Part shown: in pieces, positions 42,505 through 52,097 of the stretch
How the letters are laid out: each line of letters opens with the position of its first letter
Numbering within the stretch: position 1 is the first letter of the stretch
Assembly (NCBI GenBank): GCA_002707155.1
Contig: PAME01000001.1
Coordinates: 217,601-281,600 of the forward strand
Direction: 5' to 3'
DNA from: Crocinitomicaceae bacterium
Lineage (GTDB): Bacteria; Bacteroidota; Bacteroidia; Flavobacteriales_G; Salibacteraceae
DNA: 64,000 nucleotides
The notes under the pieces: generated by a model
Told to the model about the DNA's origin: nothing
What the model saw: the letters and a program-made list of their open reading frames with translations, nothing else
Databases searched by the model: none
Position numbers and translations under genes: made by a program

Positions 42505-45500
42505 ATGAAAAGAAACTCAACAATACTGCTAATGTTACTTTGCTTTTTAGGAGACTTAAAAAGCCAATTCGTTGATGATTTTTCGGATGGTAACTTTACT
42601 GTAAATCCAACTTGGATAGGTGATGATTCATTATTTATTGTGAATTCAAACAACGAATTGCAATTAGCAGACTCTAATTATTCCAAATCGACAACTTACC
42701 TCAGCACACCAAGCAAAGCTATAAGCAATGCCGTTTGGGAGTTTAAATTCAAGTGTGATTTCCCCCCATCCACTTCAAATTTCGCTGAAGTCCATTTAGT
42801 TTCGGACAACGCTGACGTTACGGGAAATAACAGTGGTTATTATGTTCAAATTGGGAGCGAAACGGGCACTGCAGATCAAGTCACTTTATTCAAATCAACC
42901 AATGGTTCAAGGTCAGCAATAATATCAGGAAGACCTTCAACAGTAGGAACTAACCCATCGGGCTGGATAAAAGTTACCCGCGATAGCATTGGGAACTGGG
43001 AGCTGTTTTTAGATACTTCCGCTGCAAAAACAGGGTACATAAGCGAAGGAACTGTATTAAACACCGACTTCATTTCAGGTGAATATTTTGGAATTCAGTG
43101 CAAATACACAACCGGCAGAAAACTCCTGTTTTATTTTGATTCCATAACAGTAACAGGCTCATTTTACACCGATACATTAAAGCCTATAATATCCAACTTG
43201 TCCGTAATTAGTTCAAATGCATTAGAAGTTTCGTTTTCTGAAAACATAGATCCAATAACTGGGTTATTGACTGCAAATTATTCGGCAAATAATTCAATTG
43301 GAAGTCCTTCTGGAGCTCAATACAAGGGAACAGACTCCACAATAATAGCATTGACATTTTCTACTGCGTTTACAAGTGGCACCAATTATAATTTGAGTGT
43401 AAACAACATAGAAGACGCAAACGGAAATATCCTGAATCCTGCTAGCAAAAACTTTCAATATGTAAAGCTTGATACTGCCCAAAAAGGCGATATGCAAATC
43501 AATGAAATTATGGCAGACCCCAACCCACCAGTATTACTCCCTGCAAATATGGACTGGGTAGAACTTTACAATTCAAGTAGTAAATCTTTCTCTTTAAAAG
43601 GCTGGACCTTTTGGGACAAAACTTCTACTACTCGCGATACGCTCCCCGACAAAATTCTATTGCCCGGTGAATATGTAGTGCTTTGCGATGCAGCCGATTC
43701 TGCTGCTTTATCAGGTTTTGGTGGGCGAGTAATTCCAATGCAAAGCTTCCCTGCTTTAAATATTGATGATGAATTAATTACACTGAAAAACCAATTTGGA
43801 ATTGTTATCGACGAAATCAATTATTTTAAATCTTGGTATAGCGATGAAAACAAAGAAGAAGGCGGTTACACTTTGGAAAAAATAAACCCGAACCATCCTT
43901 GTTCTAACAGCGCAAACTGGAAAGCATCGAACGACTCAAAAGGTGGAACGCCAGGCTTTAGAAACAGCGTTTATAATACAACTCCAGAATTTGATCGACC
44001 AATTTTACTTTCTGCAACTATTCAAAACTTGAATACAATTGAACTTCTTTTTTCCAAAAAACTGGACAGTCTCTCGCTCGTGAATTCAACAATTACTGGA
44101 GTCGATGTTGCACAGATTCAAGCAGCAGAAGCTCAAAGTGAATCTGCTGTTTTACTATTATCAAATCCACTTGAAGAGGGTGTGGTATACAATCTATCGA
44201 TAAAAGGTGCGGCAGACTGTTTTGGGAATTTAATTCTAGAAGATGCGATAACTTTTGGAAAAGGAAAAACTCCAATCACGCATCAGGTAGTGATTAATGA
44301 AATTTTTCCAATTCCCGATGTTGAACTAAACCCATTATTTGATGCTGAATTTGTTGAACTGTACAACAACACAACTTCTCTAATCGGGTTAGACAGTTGT
44401 TTCTTTTCAGATTTAAGCTCTAACGCCTCCTTAAACGGAGCTATCATTGAGCCCAATGAGTATTTAATTGTTTGTGAAAAATCAGCAGTAGAGAATTTAT
44501 CGAAATATGGAAATGTAATTGGTGTTTCTAGTTGGCCATCACTTAATAACTCTGGCGATGTATTTTCCTTGACCTGCAAAAACCAGAGTGTTCATACCGT
44601 TGAATATAATGATGACTGGTATCAAATAGAAGATAAAAAAGACGGAGGATGGTCCTTGGAACAAATTGATGCGGCGAACCCGTGTGGAGAAAATTTAAAT
44701 TGGAAAGGTTCGCTTGATGCTAACAAAGCAACTCCAGGAAAAGACAACTCTATTCTTGGTGTTTTGAAAGATGACGTATCACCAGAATTGATTAGCGCTA
44801 ATGCAATTAACGATACTACACTTTTAATCGAGTTTAATGAGAACATATCTTTATCAGACTTTAACTCTGCAAGCTTCAAGGTTTCTCCAAGCGTAGTGAT
44901 AGAATTTGATTCCTTGCAAGGAAAAAAGACAACTGTTTTGCGACTTAATGCACCGCTTGCTAAACGCACAATATATACATTGACTATAGATGGAATTAGC
45001 GATTGCGTGGGAAATTCAGTTATAAACCAATCGGTGACTTTTGGTTTACCTGAATACGGCGTTACTGGAGACTTAGTAATAAATGAAGTTTTATTTGACC
45101 CATACTCCACTGCTTCTACAGACTTTGTAGAGATCTATAACCGAAGTGAAAAGATCATAGATTTACAAGGCTGGTTCATTGCCGATTTTGATGAAAATAA
45201 AGACAGCTTAGATGGGTTTCAGCTAATTTCAAATGAACCTAGGTCATTGCTCCCAAATGCGTTTGCAGTAATTAGCAAAAGCAACAGCGACCTTATAAAA
45301 CACTATACCACCATAGACGAAAAAACATTTATTGAAATTACCAGTATGCCATCCTATCCCAATGATGAGGGAAGCGTTGTACTTTTAAACGATTCAGGTT
45401 TGGTAGTTGATCGGTTCAACTATTCAGTCGATTACCAACATATTATCATAAAAAACCCTGAAGGTATTTCATTAGAACGATTGGATTACGAGCGGCCTTC

Positions 45501-45912
45501 AAATGATGAAACGAATTGGCACAGTGCGGCCGAATCGGTTGGTTTTGCCACTCCGGGACTAGAAAACTCACAGTTTAAAACCTCAAGCGACTTTTCAAAA
45601 GATATTGTGCTAGAACCTCAGACCTTTTCTCCTGATAATGACGGTTTTAATGATGTTTTGAATATAAATTACGCATTTGACGCACCTGGAAATGTTGCAA
45701 ACATTGAAATTATGGATACGGATGGACGCCCAATCAAGATATTATCTCAAAATGAATTACTCGCAATTTCTGGTACAATATCATGGGACGGAAGCTCGGA
45801 TAACAACCTGAAAGCTAGAGCTGGTATGTATATAGTTCATTTTGAAATCTTCAATGAAAAAGGTGAAAATCAACGATTTAAAAAAGTTTGTGCTCTTGCC
45901 GTAAATTTTTAA
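42505..45912 (+). CDS. Large surface protein with three lamin-tail domains and a gliding-motility-type C-terminus
   Basis: Secreted protein of 1135 residues with signal peptide (LLCFLGDLKSQ). Residues about 20-220 are a concanavalin-like beta-sandwich (VDDFSDGNFTVNPTWIGDD in outline). Three repeats of a bacterial Ig-like (Big_5) domain plus a lamin-tail domain follow, with lamin-tail starts at GDMQINEIMADPNPP, HQVVINEIFPIPDVE and TGDLVINEVLFDPYS. Each lamin-tail domain holds the FVELYN and W.L.. blocks. The last 90 residues (FSPDNDGFNDVLNI to the end) resemble the gliding-motility-associated C-terminal domain that serves as a type B-like T9SS signal. Likely cell-surface or extracellular; the ligand is unknown. 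Divergent from asd. Confidence 0.9.
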   Translation: MKRNSTILLMLLCFLGDLKSQFVDDFSDGNFTVNPTWIGDDSLFIVNSNNELQLADSNYSKSTTYLSTPSKAISNAVWEFKFKCDFPPSTSNFAEVHLVSDNADVTGNNSGYYVQIGSETGTADQVTLFKSTNGSRSAIISGRPSTVGTNPSGWIKVTRDSIGNWELFLDTSAAKTGYISEGTVLNTDFISGEYFGIQCKYTTGRKLLFYFDSITVTGSFYTDTLKPIISNLSVISSNALEVSFSENIDPITGLLTANYSANNSIGSPSGAQYKGTDSTIIALTFSTAFTSGTNYNLSVNNIEDANGNILNPASKNFQYVKLDTAQKGDMQINEIMADPNPPVLLPANMDWVELYNSSSKSFSLKGWTFWDKTSTTRDTLPDKILLPGEYVVLCDAADSAALSGFGGRVIPMQSFPALNIDDELITLKNQFGIVIDEINYFKSWYSDENKEEGGYTLEKINPNHPCSNSANWKASNDSKGGTPGFRNSVYNTTPEFDRPILLSATIQNLNTIELLFSKKLDSLSLVNSTITGVDVAQIQAAEAQSESAVLLLSNPLEEGVVYNLSIKGAADCFGNLILEDAITFGKGKTPITHQVVINEIFPIPDVELNPLFDAEFVELYNNTTSLIGLDSCFFSDLSSNASLNGAIIEPNEYLIVCEKSAVENLSKYGNVIGVSSWPSLNNSGDVFSLTCKNQSVHTVEYNDDWYQIEDKKDGGWSLEQIDAANPCGENLNWKGSLDANKATPGKDNSILGVLKDDVSPELISANAINDTTLLIEFNENISLSDFNSASFKVSPSVVIEFDSLQGKKTTVLRLNAPLAKRTIYTLTIDGISDCVGNSVINQSVTFGLPEYGVTGDLVINEVLFDPYSTASTDFVEIYNRSEKIIDLQGWFIADFDENKDSLDGFQLISNEPRSLLPNAFAVISKSNSDLIKHYTTIDEKTFIEITSMPSYPNDEGSVVLLNDSGLVVDRFNYSVDYQHIIIKNPEGISLERLDYERPSNDETNWHSAAESVGFATPGLENSQFKTSSDFSKDIVLEPQTFSPDNDGFNDVLNINYAFDAPGNVANIEIMDTDGRPIKILSQNELLAISGTISWDGSSDNNLKARAGMYIVHFEIFNEKGENQRFKKVCALAVNF

Positions 45913-45977
45913 TTACAAATTAGTGGTTTTCAACTAATAAAGTAGTTTATTTGTAAAAATCATAATATTAAAAAAAA

Positions 45978-48581
45978 ATGAAAAAACTTATATTTTCTAT
46001 ACTAGGTGTTCTGGTTGCCACAATTGCAATTCAAGCGCAAACAATCTTAACATCTCAAAGTTTTGAGAGTGGTCCTTCAACAGGATGGTCTTATACTACT
46101 AATCCTGCTGCCTTTTCAGTTGGCACGGATATTTGGGATACAGTAACTACTTTGAGTAGCGTAACAACTATGCCGACAGACGCGACACACTTCTGGGGTG
46201 TACAGGATTTGGCAAATGCTACTAACGGAGGAACTACTGTTGGTGATTCAGGCACAATCAGTTTTGCCTCATATACAATACCAGCTAACACTAATGTTAG
46301 TGTTAGTTTCGACTATGATGTTGTTGCGTTTGATGCTAATGATGACGTAGATTACGAAGTTTTTGAAAATGGTACATCAAAAGGAATTGTAAACCTTGTA
46401 GTTGGTGGAACGGGCGGAATAAGTAGTTCTGGAACGGAATCAATTTCAATAACTGCTGGAACCGATAGTGTTTCTATTAAACTTTATGTCACTCAAAACG
46501 GTGGTTCTGATTATGCTGGTTTTGATAATTTTAAAGTTACGAGTGTTCCGGCTTGCTGTCCAATAACTGCCGCTCCTACTCCAACAAATGATAGTTCTGA
46601 TGTTATTTCGTTCTACAGTGATGCTTATACTGATATTGCCGGAACAGATTTTAATCCTAATTGGGGACAGGCTACTGTTGTAGATCAAACAGTTAAAATT
46701 CAAGGAAACAGCGCCATTAAATATTCTAACCTTAATTATCAAGGAATTGCTTTAGCTGGATCTAATGACGTTTCTGCAATGGAATATTTGCACGTTGATA
46801 TCTGGTCTAAAAGCTCTACAACGTTAAACCTTTTTGCGATCAGCACGGGGCCTGTGGAAGTTTCTTACGCTGTTACTGTTCCTACAACAGGCTGGTTGAG
46901 TTTGGATATTCCATTATCTGCTTTTGGAGCAGTTAACATGGCTGATCTTATTCAGTTCAAATTTGATGGAAACGGTGAGTTCTGGATGGACAACTTGTTT
47001 TTCTATAAAGTCCCTCAAGCATCAACGCCTGCTCCAGATCCTACTCGAGCTGCTTCTGATGTTATTTCTATCTATAGTGATGCATATACTGATATTGCCG
47101 GAACAGATTTCAATCCTAATTGGGGACAATCTACTGTTGTAGATCAAACTGTTAAAATTCAAGGAAACAACACCATCAAATATTCTAACCTTAATTATCA
47201 AGGAATTGCTTTAGCTGGATCTAATGACGTTTCTGAAATGGAATATTTGCACGTTGACATCTGGTCTGCTACTTCTACGGCTTTAAATCTTTTTATGATC
47301 AGCACGGGACCTGTGGAAGTTTCTTACACGGTTGCTGTTCCTACATCGGGGTGGTTGAGTTTGGATATTCCTTTATCTGCTTTTGGAGCAGTTAATATGG
47401 CTGATCTTATTCAGTTCAAATTTGATGGAAACGGTAAGTTTTGGATGGATAACTTGTACTTATACAAATTGCCAACCTATTCAATTGGAACGGTTTCAAC
47501 AACGGATTCTTTAGGAATGCCGGATTCTTTAGACCTTGACTGTTATGTTTCAGGTACTGTTTTCACTGGAGATTATGACGGAGATCAAGGCATTAGCTTT
47601 TACATGATGGACAACACTGGTGGAATCAATGTTTACAATCGTAGAGATGTAAGTGATTACGTTGTGAGTGATGGTGACTCTATCCTAGTAAAAGGGTCTA
47701 TTAAAAATTATAACGGACTATTAGAGCTTGTTGCTGATTCAATTATAGTTCTTGATTCAAATAAAACTTATGCAGCGGCAAAGGTTGTTTCAACGCTTGA
47801 TGCGTCGACAGAATCAGAATTTATTGAATTGAAATCTGTTCATTTGGCTGATGCCTCTCAATGGCCAGCATCAGGCAATAGCAATAACGTAGATATTATT
47901 ACACAAACAGGAGATACTCTTCTTATGAGAATTGACGGTGATGCTGGAATAGATAGTATTAGCCCTGGTTGTCAATTTAACATTACAGGAGTTGGAGCGC
48001 AATATGACAGAAGCTCTCCTTACACTTCTGGATATCAAATTTTCCCTAGAAAAGCTACAGACATCAAAAATGTAAATTCTGTAATTGACCAGACTGTAGC
48101 TAATGTTTCTGACGATGGCGGCGATATTTCTTGGATGTCTGTACCTGGTGCTAGCTCTTGGAATATTGGTTGGGCAAAAGGAATGGCATCTACAATGCCA
48201 ACTGATTCTGTAATGGGAATTACTACTAATCCTTATACAATTACTGGATTAAGTGCCGATACAAATACACATTACCATGTTTGGATTCAAGACGTGTGTG
48301 GACAAAACATGGGTCAATGGGATGGTCCAGTTATGTTCAGCGCTGATGTTACTAGTATTGATGAATTGGCTTCAGGAAGAGTACTTATTGCTTTCCCTAA
48401 CCCTAACAATGTTGGTTCTGTAAGATTGAATAGAGTTACTGACGTTATTATTCGTAATCTATTGGGACAGCCAGTTATTGTGAAAACAAATACTGACGAA
48501 ATCGACATCAATGAACTTTCTTCAGGTATCTACTTATTGGAAGCTGCTGAAGGCGATACCATTAAATTGATTGTAGAGTAA
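45978..48581 (+). CDS. T9SS-secreted protein with duplicated binding module, OB-like domain and fibronectin type III domain
   Basis: Exported protein of 867 residues with signal peptide (LVATIAIQAQ). The order is: a beta-sandwich module (about 20-195); two near-identical 140-residue carbohydrate-binding-like modules (SDVISFYSDAYTDIAG... to DNLFFYK) in tandem; an OB-fold-like domain (about 495-700) as found beside Bacteroidota nucleases and hydrolases; a fibronectin type III domain (SWMSVPGASSWNIGWAKG); and a T9SS type A sorting domain (FPNPNNVGSVRL). No catalytic domain is evident, so it may be a binding or adhesin protein. The duplication is recent at the DNA level. A strong terminator follows. 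Confidence 0.88.
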   Translation: MKKLIFSILGVLVATIAIQAQTILTSQSFESGPSTGWSYTTNPAAFSVGTDIWDTVTTLSSVTTMPTDATHFWGVQDLANATNGGTTVGDSGTISFASYTIPANTNVSVSFDYDVVAFDANDDVDYEVFENGTSKGIVNLVVGGTGGISSSGTESISITAGTDSVSIKLYVTQNGGSDYAGFDNFKVTSVPACCPITAAPTPTNDSSDVISFYSDAYTDIAGTDFNPNWGQATVVDQTVKIQGNSAIKYSNLNYQGIALAGSNDVSAMEYLHVDIWSKSSTTLNLFAISTGPVEVSYAVTVPTTGWLSLDIPLSAFGAVNMADLIQFKFDGNGEFWMDNLFFYKVPQASTPAPDPTRAASDVISIYSDAYTDIAGTDFNPNWGQSTVVDQTVKIQGNNTIKYSNLNYQGIALAGSNDVSEMEYLHVDIWSATSTALNLFMISTGPVEVSYTVAVPTSGWLSLDIPLSAFGAVNMADLIQFKFDGNGKFWMDNLYLYKLPTYSIGTVSTTDSLGMPDSLDLDCYVSGTVFTGDYDGDQGISFYMMDNTGGINVYNRRDVSDYVVSDGDSILVKGSIKNYNGLLELVADSIIVLDSNKTYAAAKVVSTLDASTESEFIELKSVHLADASQWPASGNSNNVDIITQTGDTLLMRIDGDAGIDSISPGCQFNITGVGAQYDRSSPYTSGYQIFPRKATDIKNVNSVIDQTVANVSDDGGDISWMSVPGASSWNIGWAKGMASTMPTDSVMGITTNPYTITGLSADTNTHYHVWIQDVCGQNMGQWDGPVMFSADVTSIDELASGRVLIAFPNPNNVGSVRLNRVTDVIIRNLLGQPVIVKTNTDEIDINELSSGIYLLEAAEGDTIKLIVE
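46591..47471 (+). repeat. Tandem 459-base duplication inside the T9SS gene
   Basis: Copies at about 46591-47012 and 47050-47471 are offset by 459 bases (153 codons) and encode almost the same 140 residues; long stretches are identical in DNA, including silent positions. The copies are separated by a Pro/Ala-rich linker (TPAPDPTRA). The changes that exist are mostly conservative. Confidence 0.9.
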
Positions 48582-48605
48582 TCCCTCTTACAATAAATAA
48601 AATTG

Positions 48606-48651
48606 AAACCCTTCTCATCCCGATAACTATCGGGACGGGAAGGGTTTTTTT
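48606..48651 (+). terminator. Terminator with nested CCCGATA...TATCGGG stem
   Basis: The outer AACCCTTC / GAAGGGTT pair and the inner CCCGATA / TATCGGG pair form one long hairpin ending in seven T. It follows the T9SS gene stop at 48581. The inner core belongs to a palindrome also found at 50081 and 55666. Confidence 0.88.
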
Positions 48652-48674
48652 ATGGATTAAAACCACCAAACTAT

Positions 48675-48702
48675 GTCATGCTGAATTCATTTCAGCATCT
48701 CA
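48675..48702. repeat. Half copy of the dispersed palindromic repeat
   Basis: GTCATGCTGAATTCATTTCAG and the following CATCTCA form the left half of the element at 13882-13955, with a perfect 8-bp ATGCTGAA / TTCAGCAT hairpin. Confidence 0.7.
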
Positions 48703-48733
48703 AAAGTTAAACTGAAATACAGAAAAACCCTTG

Positions 48734-49921
48734 CTATGATAACCAAAGCAACGAACTGTCACCATAGCTCAAAAACCGATAATCATTTTCTAAAGCATGA
48801 TTGTAGACCGCCTTCCAGTTCTCGCCAATTATTGCCGAAACAAGCAATAGCAAAGTGCTATTTGGTTGATGAAAATTGGTAATTAATCCGTTCATAAATT
48901 GAAATGGATATCCAGGAGCGATTATTATTCCAGTTTTAAAATAAAGCTTGTTATTCGTTTTCAAACAAAAATCGATCAAGGCTTCTAATATTTCTTGTTT
49001 GTTGAAGTGCGCTTTAAGTTCATAAGGGTCCCATTGCTGAACATCAATACTCTTATTGGTTAAACATCGAATTCCTACCCAAAACAAACTCTCTACAGTA
49101 CGGAGTGTTGTTGTTCCAACACAAATTATTGGTCGTTGTGCTTTAACTAAATGCAGCAAATGCTCCAAGGCTTCAGTAGAAACTTCTGCATATTCCTGAT
49201 GCATATCGTGCTCTCCAATCGTATCCGATTTTACAGGCCGAAAAGTCCCTGCACCAACATGCAAGGTAAATTCAGAAATCGAAATATTTCGTTTTCTCAA
49301 ACTGTCCAATACATTATCTGTAAAGTGTAACCCAGCAGTTGGAGCTGCAACAGATCCTTGAATTTTACTATAAACCGTCTGATAGCGGTCGTAATCGTTA
49401 GCTTCTGCTTCACGATTAAGGTAAGGAGGAAGGGGGACTTTTCCTGCTTTTTCTAATATTTCTGCAAAAGTCAAATTGCCATTCCATTCAAACTGAACCA
49501 CATTATTCTCAGCGCTTTCCAGCAATTTAGCTTTTAGCACAACGTCATTCTCTAGCTGTAATTCAAGAACTTCGCCCTTCCATCTTTTTTTATTTCCAAT
49601 CAAACAATTCCATTTTCCCGATTGGGTATAAGTCATTGCGGACCCAGGGTCTGTATCAGAAGGTTCTAAGCAGAAAATCTCAATTCTGGCACCAGTAGCT
49701 TTAAAAAAATTTAAACGCGCATAAATGACCTTAGAATTGTTCATAAAGAGTCCGACAGACTCAGGGAGAAGGTTTGAAATGTCGGTAAAGTTGTGATCGG
49801 TAATTCTTTCTGATTTGTATTGCAATAACTTACTTCCATCTCTTTTTTCAAGTGGATGCAATGCAATTTTAGATTCTGGTAAATCGTAAGTAAAATCTTC
49901 TATTCTAAGGTCTTTAACCAT
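48734..49921 (-). CDS. queA: S-adenosylmethionine:tRNA ribosyltransferase-isomerase QueA
   Basis: Enzyme of queuosine synthesis that transfers and rearranges the ribosyl of SAM onto 7-aminomethyl-7-deazaguanine in tRNA. At 395 residues it is longer than E. coli QueA (356), as is usual in Bacteroidota. VAAPTAGLHFT, LHVGAGTFRPVKSD, CVGTTTLRTVESL and NFHQPNSTLLLLVSA are the family blocks. The 5' region has a TTTATTTG sequence (one base off the -7 consensus) ending 4 bases before the ATG. It stands alone and codes for a tRNA modification enzyme next to another, the dus gene at 50106, with a repeat element between. Confidence 0.94.
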   Translation of the reverse strand: MVKDLRIEDFTYDLPESKIALHPLEKRDGSKLLQYKSERITDHNFTDISNLLPESVGLFMNNSKVIYARLNFFKATGARIEIFCLEPSDTDPGSAMTYTQSGKWNCLIGNKKRWKGEVLELQLENDVVLKAKLLESAENNVVQFEWNGNLTFAEILEKAGKVPLPPYLNREAEANDYDRYQTVYSKIQGSVAAPTAGLHFTDNVLDSLRKRNISISEFTLHVGAGTFRPVKSDTIGEHDMHQEYAEVSTEALEHLLHLVKAQRPIICVGTTTLRTVESLFWVGIRCLTNKSIDVQQWDPYELKAHFNKQEILEALIDFCLKTNNKLYFKTGIIIAPGYPFQFMNGLITNFHQPNSTLLLLVSAIIGENWKAVYNHALENDYRFLSYGDSSLLWLS

Positions 49922-49958
49922 GTTGCAAATAAAAGTAGTCCGATGCAGATATTATCGG

Positions 49959-50040
49959 GTCATGCTGAATTTATTTCAGCAGCTCTTTTTGAGTTAGCTG
50001 TTTGATCGTAATTTGAGATTCTGAACAGCAGTTTCACAAT
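49959..50040. repeat. Two-part copy of the dispersed palindromic repeat
   Basis: The left half GTCATGCTGAA...TTCAGCAGCTC (49959-49985) and the degraded right half GAGATTCTGAACAGCAGTTTC (50015-50040) match the element at 13882-13955. A perfect hairpin ATATTTGCC / GGCAAATAT (50039-50060) and the palindrome CCGATAGCTATCGG (50081-50094) follow immediately. Confidence 0.65.
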
Positions 50041-50105
50041 ATTTGCCGAATGGCAAATATGTTCCACTACGCTTCCAGATCCGATAGCTATCGGCTGACG
50101 GCTGG

Positions 50106-51104
50106 TTATACTATAGGAATTTCAATTCCAGAAAAACGACTGAGTACATCGTCTAAGGTTTGTTCAATATCTTCAATAGTATCGTCGGTTACTAATCGTG
50201 ATCTAAACTCCTTGAAATTATGAATGTGTCGGAAATAATTTCCGTAATGGCGTCTTGTTTCTACAACACCTAGACGTGGGCCTTTCCAGTCTACGGCCAT
50301 TTGAATGTGCTGTCGCGCCATATCAACTCTTTGCTCTAACGTGGGCGGGGCCGGAGTATAACCGTGCTCCATAAAGTGTTTGATTTCATTGAAAATCCAT
50401 GGGTAACCAATACTCGCCCGACCAATCATCACCCCGTCAACACCATATTTATCTTTTACCTCAACTACCTTTTCACCAGAATCAATATCTCCATTTCCAA
50501 AAACAGGAATGTGCATTCTTGGGTTGTTTTTTACTTCACCTATCAATGTCCAGTCGGCATCGCCTTTGTACATCTGCTTTCTGGTTCTGCCATGAATAGA
50601 AATCGCTTTAATACCGACATCTTGCAAAGCCTCAGCAACCTCTACAATGAATTTGGTATTCTCATCCCAGCCCAGTCTAGTTTTAACCGTTACGGGTAAA
50701 TCTGTAGCATCAACTATTGCTTTAGTTAGCTTAATCATCTTAGGAATATCTTGCAATATTCCAGCTCCCGCACCTTTACACGCTACCTTTTTTACAGGGC
50801 AACCGTAGTTGATGTCAATAATATCAGGATTGGTTTGTTCGATGATTTTGGTGGCTTCAATCATACTTGAAATTTCATTTCCAAACACTTGAATGCCAAC
50901 GGGCCGTTCGTATTCGTAAATATCGAGCTTTACTCTACTTTTTACCGCATCACGAATCAATCCTTCACTCGAAATAAACTCGGTATACATAACATCTGCG
51001 CCTTCTTTTTTACAAAGAGCGCGAAAAGGCGGATCACTTACATCCTCCATTGGAGCAAGTAACAATGGGAATTCTCCCAATTCTATGTCTGCAATTTTTA
51101 CCAT
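50106..51104 (-). CDS. tRNA-dihydrouridine synthase (DusB/NifR3-like)
   Basis: Flavoenzyme that reduces uridine to dihydrouridine in the tRNA D-loop. 332 residues. LLAPMEDVSDPPFR at the start, the active-site NYGCPVKKVACKGAGAGIL with Cys102, TVKTRLGWDENT, AISIHGRTRKQMY and VFGNGDI, then VMIGRASIGYPWIF, cover the FMN-barrel. The extra Cys109 in KVACKG is an unusual variant of the usual Arg/Asn positions. It is probably monocistronic, with its -7 box at 51151-51158, sharing a start region with the divergent CPBP gene. Confidence 0.92.
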   Translation of the reverse strand: MVKIADIELGEFPLLLAPMEDVSDPPFRALCKKEGADVMYTEFISSEGLIRDAVKSRVKLDIYEYERPVGIQVFGNEISSMIEATKIIEQTNPDIIDINYGCPVKKVACKGAGAGILQDIPKMIKLTKAIVDATDLPVTVKTRLGWDENTKFIVEVAEALQDVGIKAISIHGRTRKQMYKGDADWTLIGEVKNNPRMHIPVFGNGDIDSGEKVVEVKDKYGVDGVMIGRASIGYPWIFNEIKHFMEHGYTPAPPTLEQRVDMARQHIQMAVDWKGPRLGVVETRRHYGNYFRHIHNFKEFRSRLVTDDTIEDIEQTLDDVLSRFSGIEIPIV

Positions 51105-51130
51105 TAACTAAACTAACTCAACCCAAAGAT

Positions 51131-51158
51131 TAACTTTGTTTATCGAACTGCAAAAGTA
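51131..51158. promoter_or_regulatory. Overlapping divergent promoters of dus and the CPBP protease
   Basis: The plus box TAACTTTG (51131-51138) drives the CPBP gene; the minus box TACTTTTG (51151-51158) drives the dus gene. The boxes face each other, so both predicted transcripts start in the 12 bases between them and each RNA polymerase footprint blocks the other. Confidence 0.55.
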
Positions 51159-51176
51159 GGCCTAAAACCGAGTTTT

Positions 51177-52097
51177 ATGAGAAGAATGTCCTTTGTTTCC
51201 CAGTTGGTGATGCTGATCGTAATCTTACTGATTTGCTTGGGTTTCTTTTCGTTGATTGGTTATGGAGTGGCGATTTTGTTGTTCGATTTGAGTCTTGAGG
51301 AGCTACAATTGGCCTCCAACTACAAAGCAATTCAAGGATTAAAAATCGTGCAAGTTTTCAGTTCTTTGGGGACTTACTTGGCTCCGGTAATCATTTTCAT
51401 TTATATCCTTAAAGAAAAACCAGTCCAATTCTTAAAACTGAAGAGAGGCATAAATCCTTTTGCATTAATTGTCGTGGGATTAATGGTAGTTACCTTTTTT
51501 CCACTGAACGGATTAATTGCCGAATGGAATATGGCCTTGCCCTTACCTGATGTTTTGACGCAATACGAAGCTCAAATTGAAGAAACCATTAAACGCTTTT
51601 TACAAATGCCTACGCTGGGTGATTTGATAGTCAATCTCATTGTGATTGCATTGGTCGCCGCTGTAGCAGAGGAAGTCCTTTTTAGAGGATTGATTCAAAA
51701 AATGATTTTAGAAAAAACACAAAATCCACATGTCGCTGTTTGGATAACAGCAATCGTTTTTAGTGGAATTCATTTTCAGTTTTCTGGGTTTTTTCCTAGG
51801 CTCTTTTTAGGCGTGCTATTTGGCTATATTTTCTTTTGGAGTAAGTCGCTTTGGTATCCAATTATTGCGCATTTCTTGCACAATGGAATTACGGTTGTCT
51901 TAGTTTACATCTATGGTGTTGAAGCTTTGGAAGGAATGGCGGCAGATGCCGAAAGCGGAAGTCAGCTTGCAATGACCATCGGAGCAACGTTGGTTTTTGC
52001 AGCTTTGGTTGTGCATTTTTATCGGGATTATAGGAAAGAAACTGTTCCCTTAGAAGTAGGCCCTCATTCTGACGGTTCCAGTGTGAATGGACCTTGA
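51177..52097 (+). CDS. CPBP-family (Abi/CAAX-like) intramembrane protease
   Basis: Membrane protein of 306 residues with about eight hydrophobic segments. The CPBP catalytic motifs are present: EEVLFRG (Glu165/Glu166, Arg170), His199 in SGIHFQF and HFLHNG (His232, His235, Asn236). The family includes CAAX-type endopeptidases and bacterial bacteriocin-immunity or envelope proteases; the substrate here is unknown. The last about 45 residues are a non-conserved tail. The 3' end overlaps the convergent outer-membrane barrel gene by 48 bases, an unusually long coding overlap. Confidence 0.9.
   Translation: MRRMSFVSQLVMLIVILLICLGFFSLIGYGVAILLFDLSLEELQLASNYKAIQGLKIVQVFSSLGTYLAPVIIFIYILKEKPVQFLKLKRGINPFALIVVGLMVVTFFPLNGLIAEWNMALPLPDVLTQYEAQIEETIKRFLQMPTLGDLIVNLIVIALVAAVAEEVLFRGLIQKMILEKTQNPHVAVWITAIVFSGIHFQFSGFFPRLFLGVLFGYIFFWSKSLWYPIIAHFLHNGITVVLVYIYGVEALEGMAADAESGSQLAMTIGATLVFAALVVHFYRDYRKETVPLEVGPHSDGSSVNGP

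Noticed and set aside
46591..47471. Long direct repeat as a transposon or integration footprint
   Set aside because: Both copies lie in frame inside one gene and encode a protein module, with no terminal inverted repeats.
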